Assembly (NCBI GenBank): GCA_014898425.1
Contig: RCSZ01000005.1
Coordinates: 2,568,501 to 2,632,500 of the forward strand
Reading direction: 5' to 3'
Origin: Botryotinia globosa
Lineage: Eukaryota > Ascomycota > Leotiomycetes > Helotiales > Sclerotiniaceae
Length of the DNA stretch: 64,000 bases
Below, one piece after another: positions 57,241 to 64,000 of the stretch (the first letter of the stretch is position 1; each line of letters starts with the position of its first letter). A program made the translations under genes and the position numbers. Under the pieces are notes generated by a model. The model had not been told where the DNA came from, searched no databases, and was given only the letters and a program-made list of their open reading frames with translations.

Positions 57241-57670
57241 TCTTTTGGCATAAAAGTCGTATGCAATTGTGTAACTTAATGATATTACCTAGTATATCAT
57301 CGATTCTCGTCGTTGTGAAAACAAAAATTTATTCGGCGCATTGGAAAGAAGAATGACATCGACACAAAATGATTCAAATGACATGTGAGGCTAAAATGAG
57401 CGTGAGGCTAGCATACGAGGCTGTAAGGCCAACACAATCCGGCGCTAAGCTCCGCACTACTACGCGTGGTTCGGGTCGTGCCTGGAGCTCCAATATGAGG
57501 TTCAAGTTGAGCTCGGAGATATAATAACATCGCTGTCAACGAAAAGAGGTTATTTTAACTTCAATTATTCTACAACAATATCGAAGATAGGGCGTATTTA
57601 TTTCTCGTCTTTTTTTTTCAAGATACCCCTCCTCTGAAACAATAAATACCCATCTCGATAAATCGCAATC
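57241..57670. promoter_or_regulatory. Divergent promoter, WW/FF gene / proteasome gene
   Basis: 430 bp separate the start codons. No PACE-like proteasome box (GGTGGCAAA) is seen. Confidence 0.5.
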
Positions 57671-58600
57671 ATGTCCAGAAGATACGATTCAAGAGTAAGC
57701 TCCAAATAACCCACAGCTCCCAGATACCTAGCTGACTTTTACGAAGACGACCATCTTCTCCCCAGAAGGACGTCTCTACCAAGTCGAATATGCTCTCGAG
57801 GCAATCTCTCATGCAGGAACAGCATTGGGAATATTAGCAAAGGATGGAATCGTATTAGCAGCAGAAAGAAAGGTTACTAGCAAGTTATTGGAGCAAGATA
57901 CTTCAGCTGAGAAGCTTTACATCTTGAACGAGTATGTTGTCAAATAATTGTTTGGATTTCACTATAGAATTCTCTGACATATTTTTTAGCAATATGATCT
58001 GCGCAGTAGCAGGTATGACAGCTGATGCCAACATCCTCATCAATTACGCCCGCCAAGCTGCTCAACGATATCTCCTTACCTACAACGAAGATATCCCTTG
58101 CGAACAACTTGTACGTCGATTATGCGATTTGAAACAAGGTTATACTCAACATGGTGGTCTTCGTCCCTTTGGTGTTTCATTCATCTATGCAGGTTACGAC
58201 CCACAGAGAGAGTTCCAATTATACCAGAGCAATCCTAGTGGTAACTATGGAGGATGGAAGGCTACAAGTGTTGGTGCAAATAACGCTAGCGCTCAAAGTT
58301 TGTTGAAGCAGGACTACAAGGAGGACTGTGATTTGAAGGAGGCTTGTGGAATGGCGGTCAAGGTTTTGAGCAAGACTATGGATTCTACAAAGTTGAGCAG
58401 TGAGAAGAGTAAGTAAATTTGACTTGATTTGGAAGTTCATTACTAACGTCGATACAGTTGAGTTTGCGACAGTAGGAAAGAACAAGGATGGCACCATTTA
58501 CCATCACCTCTGGGGTGCTGACGAGATTACGACATTATTGAAGGAACATGATTTAGCTAAAGATGAGACTGGACCAGATGGAGATCGAATAATCAGTTAG
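57671..58600 (+). CDS. PRE9: 20S proteasome subunit alpha3 (Pre9/PSMA4), four exons (256 aa)
   Basis: Exons 57671-57694, 57747-57931, 57990-58408, 58458-58600 (771 nt, frame kept). The first exon is only eight codons (MSRRYDSR). The join gives [28 protein letters not shown], the alpha-subunit signature. The protein continues [40 protein letters not shown] and [19 protein letters not shown], matching PSMA4-type subunits. It forms part of the outer ring of the 20S core, where the N-terminus helps gate the pore. Length matches the family (about 255-260 aa). It is convergent with the coiled-coil gene, with 90 bp between stops. Confidence 0.97.
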
Positions 58601-58690
58601 ATATTTCTTAATGGTCTAAACTCAAGGACTATGTAACAACAATAAATATCTCGTCAGCAGATCGCGATGCCAGATCAATCAACTACAAGA

Positions 58691-60721
58691 TTACGTTTTA
58701 TAACCTTTGACACTAGTGACCTTTCCTCCTTCATTGCTGGTCCATATTCCTTCCAACTTTTTCCTATATTCATGCAATTTATTCAATTCCAATTGTAATT
58801 TCTCATCTGGTGAGGTGTCTTTAGAGACATTTGCAAAATTTGATTTTGCGTTTCTTGCCATTTTTGGGCCATACTTGATCTTTTTGCTGTCCAGGGCCTT
58901 TTCCAGGGCGTTGATATTGCTTCTCACTTTCGTATCATTATCCTTTTTTTCCTTACTGGTCCCCCCTTTCCCTTTTTTCTCATTCTTGTTTTGCTGTTTA
59001 TTATTATTGTCGTATGTTGATTTAGGGATGATCTGATCTCCATAAGGCTGGTACGCAGGGCGTGGGGGTAGCATCTTTCCTGGATATGCAGGTGGAGGCG
59101 CAATTTCAGATGGTCGTGTTAATTCGGCCTCACAAGCTACCTGTATTCCATGTGCTTGACTCATCTCATTGGACATATATCGAGCCAAATCAGGATTATC
59201 TCGAGGGATCAAGTGCCAGTAATTATTCGTCGTTTGAATAAGTTGGATCAATCGGATGCTGAGATACTCCATTTCAATACGTGAAAGCATCAAAGCTAAT
59301 AAATCAAAACTCTTTTTGGGTACGAAGGCGGTATTATCGCGTTCGTGCTGTTCGGGCCATGAAGGGGGTACTTGTCGAAACATTGTGATTCTTTGGGTGA
59401 GATTGTTGATTGAGGCTTGCAGGTCCCGGTAAATTGGATATCGTCGATCAATACGTTCCTCCAAATCAGTTTTGTATGCCGCATCCGTAGCGGGTTCGAT
59501 ATATTGGCGTACAAGTTTTAGTTCGGTTTGTGCCATAAGTCCTCGCCCTTCGACAGCTTTCATGGCTTCGTGCACATGAATTGCTCGTCCATGATCGTCA
59601 TCATAGGGTCCATTCCAATATTCTTGACTCCCTGGCACGTTCTTCTCGCGAATGTATAAGTAAAGTTGCCATACTCGTTCCAAGAATCTCTGAATTTCAT
59701 TTCGAACAAGTTGTGCACAGAGTTCCCATTTGTTAGAATATGTTATGTTCTCAGAGTCTATACGAATAGGTGCGGGTTCCCATATTGGTACTTCCATCTG
59801 ACGATCCGTTATGATTATCGTAAGGTTTCTCTCAGAATTGAAGAGTCCAAGATATATGCCCCATATAAGTTCTTTGAACGATTTAAAGTCTACTGGCGGC
59901 GCAACGTTGACAGCTCCTATGGCAGTGGCGAGATTTCCAGGTACAACACCAACACCAGGCATATTCCCTTGCCACACACCTCTCAGTTGTTCACCCATCT
60001 CGTTGATCACTCTCGCCCCCTCTCTGTTTCGTTGTTGCAAAAACATGACATAATCACTACTCACGTCCTTTTGCTGAATTTCCAATTGTAATGCTTTGAT
60101 CATCTGCACGGATGCGACAATGTATCCTTGAATGGTGAGAAGATCCTTTTCCTTGAGATGAACACCAATTTCTCGAGCGGCAGCTTCAGCAAGTTGCCAT
60201 AGTTTATACAGGTCTGAACGTATAGCTTCAACTTCTTCTCGAGGAATACCACTTCGCTCTCTCTCTTCCCGAAATATTAATTCTCGCCGCACCACAATCA
60301 ACAACTCTTCAAGCGTTATATTTTTATTGAGCATTACTTTATGTCCCGTTGGAGCCCGAGCAGCTTCGAGATCAGTAGCGCAGGTTTGTATTTGTCGCTG
60401 CATATCCAATAGTCGGTTGAAATGCCTATCCCTTTCATCACGGTATTGCGTCTCTTGAGCAATTCTTGATCTTGTTCTCGCCCTTGATGATTCAAGCTCT
60501 TCTTGCAAATGCGACAGTTCTGCCGTTGGGTTGAAGTTGACTTCTCCCCTAACTCGATCTAGATCTTGTTCGAGATGGGCAACTCTGTCGGATACCCAAT
60601 TGGACCAACATGAACAATTAGGAAGGACTTCAGAACCGTTCTGGTCTTGGTGTCCGCAGTGATTGCCACCCTTGTAATCATTCCATATTCTCTGGCCATC
60701 TTCCGTGTCTGGGGGAAGCAT
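58691..60721 (-). CDS. Coiled-coil hypothetical protein (676 aa)
   Basis: Single exon, ATG at 60721. The N-terminus carries a His/Cys cluster (CGHQDQNGSEVLPNCSCW) that might bind a metal. Heptad-rich coiled coils follow (VAHLEQDLDRVRGEVN; EELESSRARTRSRIAQETQY). A central helical domain contains WELCAQLVRNEIQRFLERVW. A Pro-rich linker (PPPAYPGKMLPPRPAY) comes next. The end is Lys-rich, including KNEKKGKGGTSKEKKDND, and then a final amphipathic helix. There are no membrane spans or targeting signal. I do not recognise the family. It is convergent with the proteasome alpha3 gene. Confidence 0.72.
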   Translation of the reverse strand: MLPPDTEDGQRIWNDYKGGNHCGHQDQNGSEVLPNCSCWSNWVSDRVAHLEQDLDRVRGEVNFNPTAELSHLQEELESSRARTRSRIAQETQYRDERDRHFNRLLDMQRQIQTCATDLEAARAPTGHKVMLNKNITLEELLIVVRRELIFREERERSGIPREEVEAIRSDLYKLWQLAEAAAREIGVHLKEKDLLTIQGYIVASVQMIKALQLEIQQKDVSSDYVMFLQQRNREGARVINEMGEQLRGVWQGNMPGVGVVPGNLATAIGAVNVAPPVDFKSFKELIWGIYLGLFNSERNLTIIITDRQMEVPIWEPAPIRIDSENITYSNKWELCAQLVRNEIQRFLERVWQLYLYIREKNVPGSQEYWNGPYDDDHGRAIHVHEAMKAVEGRGLMAQTELKLVRQYIEPATDAAYKTDLEERIDRRYPIYRDLQASINNLTQRITMFRQVPPSWPEQHERDNTAFVPKKSFDLLALMLSRIEMEYLSIRLIQLIQTTNNYWHLIPRDNPDLARYMSNEMSQAHGIQVACEAELTRPSEIAPPPAYPGKMLPPRPAYQPYGDQIIPKSTYDNNNKQQNKNEKKGKGGTSKEKKDNDTKVRSNINALEKALDSKKIKYGPKMARNAKSNFANVSKDTSPDEKLQLELNKLHEYRKKLEGIWTSNEGGKVTSVKGYKT

Positions 60722-61757
60722 TGTGGAGTTTAGATTGAAGTTGTGGGACGCAGCTTATTGGTATAAGATTGTTGCGATATTACCTCCAGACAAAATAGAC
60801 TTTTCAGAGGGTGAAACAGATTCAATAAATGGACCAGACATACACTCGAAGTAAAGATGCTCAAATTGTGAGCTGTTCAACAAAGAAGTACGGTATTCCG
60901 GTAATCAATCGACATATATTACGAACTCGACAAGTACAAAGGAATTGTTCGAAAAGGTTTACTGCCAAAACCGGCAGTCTAACTCCCAATGACAAAGGAA
61001 GAACCGTCAAAATGTACAAATACAGAATTAAAATAGGAAATTAAAAACGGGAGTAGCTGTGGAGATGCGTTTTGTATATATCTACCGATATGAATAAAAA
61101 CGAAGCTGGGTCCCATCAGAGCCAGTTGTATGAATATCAAGGGTTCTCTGGATGTTCCTGCTTGTTAAATGAGGTGAATCATAATACGATATGACAGTAT
61201 ACTCCTCTCGCTCTTCCTATCGCCATTAGAGTGCCTTTCCAGCGCTGCCGCTCCGTTTTGAACCCAATATCCCGGACGTGATGTAAATTGGAGTAAGATC
61301 CACGTCCGTCATGTTAACGACGCATCATGCCATAGGCCTTTTCGGGAATTCCGAGCACCTTGATCATCGACTCAATTACTCATGGCTGAAAATACCAGAG
61401 TTCGTGGTGGTATAATTGGGTCAATGTAAGAGACCAAAATCATAATTTGAATCTGTTTCTGGGTATCGCAACAGTCTTTGGGCGATGAATAATCATCAAG
61501 TTTCCATAGTTCACTGAACATTGTGTTGGTATCAACTTGGTTGATATAAGTGTAAGTACTTAGTTCTATATGGTTGTATTTGTTCTTGATAATTCTTATC
61601 TATGGGAAGCTAAGTACTAATTATATAGGGAAGCGCTAGCGCGACGCTAGTTAATACAGTGCCCTCTTTGATCACATGATCGATGTCCCGACACATTGAA
61701 ACACAGCCCAGAAAAGAAACCTGCCATCTGATGAATCACCCGTGTTGAGTGCATATC
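60722..61757. other. Intergenic, no supported gene
   Basis: The region is the promoter side of the coiled-coil gene and the 3' flank of the 265-aa gene. Only short frames are present. Confidence 0.55.
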
Positions 61758-62555
61758 TCACGATTTTCGATTGTAGAGAGGGCGGTTTTGATAGTCCTCC
61801 AGACAATCCTTAAACGGATAATACTTAATAATGGTCTCTTCATGCTGTTTTTTGGAGTCTTTGGCCTTGAAGTGCATCAACTTGAAACCATTAACTCGAG
61901 CAGGGCCAATCCTTTCCAAACTGACTCTAATATCTCCTAGATCATTGAGAACGTCATTCGGGCGTCCTGCCGTTGGAAACGAGAAAAGCTTTGAGGGTCT
62001 CTCTGGGAGGTTTGACCAAGTGCGCAACCATCCCTCGGGTTTCTTTCCAACAATCTTACTTGGAGGATATTCCTTTTCGACCTTACGAAGTAGGGACCTT
62101 TTGAGCCCAACGAATGCCTGGGATATTATCGGGATATATGCACTCCTTCTGTTTCTTTCGACAGCTATTGTAGCAGTTTCGGTATCTGCATGGGCGTTGT
62201 ATACGGGTTCGCCCTCGAAAGGATCCATCAAGAAACTGTCTTGCGCGTCCGCAAGTTGCTTCAAAAGCCAATCCATACGAAATGCGTACTTATTAGGGAT
62301 TCTTTCTCGAAGTGTGGGCTCAAATCGAGGGTTGAACAGATATCTCCTTGCAAGAAACCCTATTTTTTCATCGGCAAGAACTTTTTGCGTCCATGTTTCG
62401 TCGAAATATGCAGCTATGAGTAAATGTTGCTGACTTACAGGTCTAGTCCGTTCCCAAGGGGCTGGTATGTGTTGTGCTCTATGTTTAAGACCGACGAATG
62501 GTGTTGAGATTGGTGGTGAGTAAGAAATTGACCCTGGGAATATTCTTTTTGCCAT
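61758..62555 (-). CDS. Hypothetical protein, probably mitochondrial (265 aa)
   Basis: The start is the ATG at 62555 (MAKRIFPGSISYSPPIST). The frame is open upstream but lacks ATG and reads as a CT-rich leader. The first ~45 residues contain many Arg/Lys/Ser and only one acidic residue, compatible with a mitochondrial presequence. The body is basic and helical (EKIGFLARRYLFNPRFEPTL, RMDWLLKQLADAQDSF) and ends KYYPFKDCLEDYQNRPLYN. The composition fits a mitochondrial ribosomal or assembly protein, but no family is recognised. A perfect TCACGTGA lies about 115 bp upstream (62670-62677), a motif common before fungal respiratory and ribosomal genes. Confidence 0.65.
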   Translation of the reverse strand: MAKRIFPGSISYSPPISTPFVGLKHRAQHIPAPWERTRPVSQQHLLIAAYFDETWTQKVLADEKIGFLARRYLFNPRFEPTLRERIPNKYAFRMDWLLKQLADAQDSFLMDPFEGEPVYNAHADTETATIAVERNRRSAYIPIISQAFVGLKRSLLRKVEKEYPPSKIVGKKPEGWLRTWSNLPERPSKLFSFPTAGRPNDVLNDLGDIRVSLERIGPARVNGFKLMHFKAKDSKKQHEETIIKYYPFKDCLEDYQNRPLYNRKS

Positions 62556-63188
62556 TCCGAAGAAAGGTGTAGAATGGAGTGTAACGGTGTAATGCAATGA
62601 AGGTTGCTATGGGAAGTTGCTCGTCGGTATTGAATGTAGTCGTGGGAAATAAATTTGATAAAGTCAAACTCACGTGATTCGAGAAACCTTAAAATATTCT
62701 TCACGGACGAACCTAAAGTATACCGGCCCTAGCTCTCGACGATTCTGCCGAGTCTTTTAAATACCTACACGGATTATCTCATCCTCAGACCCACGGTGAT
62801 TACATAATTAAATAGGCTCTTTGGCCTTGATTTCGAGGCAGGGGCCTTTCGAAGCTTTATCTCGAGGAGATAAACGTTCCCCCGATCCCTGATTGGCCGA
62901 AATTTTTTTGATCATTAGTAAGCCACAACACCACCAAAAAGATCAAGATATTATTTAGAATTCAATAAAATACGTTTTATCGACGAAGAGATTCTGAATA
63001 TTGAGATTATACACGGAGTACAATCACAATTGAAAATATATATGATATGCTAAATGTCAACTCTTTGGCTAGATATACTTCGGAATCATCTCCTCCTTTC
63101 TGATGATTAGTAAAGTATAGTAAGATTCATGAATATAGTTGATATATATATTCATAATCAAATAGGTAATAAGCGTCTAGTAAGCTTA
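62556..63188. other. Intergenic with TCACGTGA at 62670
   Basis: The region is the promoter of the 265-aa gene followed by AT-rich sequence. No gene is seen. Confidence 0.5.
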
Positions 63189-63646
63189 GGGCCCGTTCAG
63201 ATTGATTTTATTTTTATTTAATGAAATCTTTAATAATGATAAAATGGCAAGAGTAATTGAAATATTAAAGTTAATATATATTGAGTATATTTTGTTGGGG
63301 TTAATATATTTAAGATAATATTGAAATGTGTGAAATTCAATTGGAAATGAAAATGAGATTGTGTTTTTTCAAATATATTTATTTTATAATATTTCAAAGA
63401 TTATTGTTAGCTATTATATAAGAAAAGTTAAGAAAAGTTGATATATTTGTTATTTTAAGATTAATAAATCTAATATTTTATTAAATCTAATATTATATTC
63501 ATTTCAAAATTATTTGAATATTTTTAATTATATATTAGATTTAATATATATTAAATTCAATATTATATTCGGTAAAAGCAATATTAGATCTAATATAACT
63601 AATATATTAGCTCTAATATTAAAAACAGATCGATCCGAACGAGCCC
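63189..63646. mobile_element. 458-bp MITE with ~18-bp TIRs and TTA target duplication (PIF/Harbinger-like)
   Basis: The left tip GGGCCCGTTCAGATTGAT at 63189 and the inverted right tip ending 63646 (GGGCTCGTTCGGATCGAT) match at 15 of 18 bases. TTA occurs directly outside both ends (63186-63188 and 63647-63649). A 3-bp TWA/TTA duplication is typical of PIF/Harbinger elements. The interior is a TA-rich, non-coding run with many ATATTAGATTTAATATA-like motifs. Confidence 0.8.
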
Positions 63647-64000
63647 TTATATCATGTGTTTACTGGGTCACTATATTCTCATTCGATATTTCGTTTTATT
63701 AGAACTTTCGATCAGACGATTGGTACAGAGTACAAAATATCCAAGAGTGGACATGGTGATATATCAACTAATATTCCACATCTCACTGCGGGAAAAAACA
63801 ATTCATTTGGTAAGTTTTTGCGGGACCAACATGTTGGTTATTATATCTATTGACTACAAAGTATGTCTATCACACAATACTTTTTTATAAAAAAGCAAGC
63901 TTATCCTTAGCCATTCTTGAAAACTAAAAGCTGTATCATTCTCGATCACAGGCTACTCATCTATAACATGTCCCTTCCCAATGATCTAGGTGTCGTGCTC
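63647..64000. other. Right window edge, no supported gene
   Basis: Frames here are short and without start context. A gene beginning further right cannot be excluded. Confidence 0.5.

Overview
The window looks like nuclear DNA of a filamentous ascomycete. The families suggest a Leotiomycete of the Botrytis/Sclerotinia kind, but that placement is an inference. Genes sit on both strands without operons. Introns are short (45-160 nt), with GTANGT-like donors and CTAAC/CTGAC branch points close to the acceptor. Start codons follow pyrimidine-rich leaders, and the spacers are AT-rich. Many genes only emerge as complete proteins once exons are joined; I checked every join for reading frame and give exon coordinates.

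Layout. 1-7803: 3' part of a very long TFIIIC Tfc3-like gene. 8142-8501: small Cys-containing secreted candidate. 8992-13884 (-): four-exon gene for a 1547-aa zinc-finger protein with a huge acidic repeat tract. 14448-17187 (+): nine-exon HSP70-like (HSPA12-type) gene, divergent from the previous one. 18325-18684 (-): single-span membrane protein. 19665-24527: gene-poor, with two Ser-rich hypothetical proteins. 26400-28142 (+): CorA-type Mg transporter. 28557-28996 (-): secreted PAN-like Cys-rich protein. 29311-30131: foldback transposable element. 30551-30943 (-): second single-span membrane protein resembling the one at 18.5 kb. 31908-32830 (-): aprataxin. 33304-37587 (+): DHX57-type DExH helicase. 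38200-38867 (+): DUF302-like protein. 39410-40149 (-): TIM17. 40150-43178: MITE-rich desert. 43179-44291 (+): RGG-rich protein. 44292-47959: second desert with another MITE. 47960-49102 (+): DUF2985 membrane protein. 49430-50683 (-): orphan. 51155-53629 (-): Zn2Cys6-type regulator whose third zinc Cys is Phe, with an 11-copy minisatellite in its promoter. 54399-54885: gene fragment. 55501-57240 (-): WW/FF protein of Dre4/TCERG1 type. 57671-58600 (+): proteasome alpha3 (Pre9). 58691-60721 (-): coiled-coil orphan. 61758-62555 (-): probable mitochondrial orphan. 63189-63646: MITE flanked by TTA.

Most recognisable genes are housekeeping: Pol III transcription, splicing or elongation, translation helicase, DNA-end repair, mitochondrial import, proteasome and Mg transport. 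The accessory layer consists of the zinc-finger/acidic-repeat gene, the HSP70-like gene, the degenerate Zn2Cys6 regulator, the small secreted proteins and at least four inverted-repeat elements confined to the spacers. I see no biosynthetic cluster, CRISPR, rRNA or convincing tRNA. No clearly new multi-gene system is evident; the most unusual loci are the zinc-finger/acidic-repeat + HSP70-like divergent pair and the Cys-to-Phe regulator with its promoter minisatellite.
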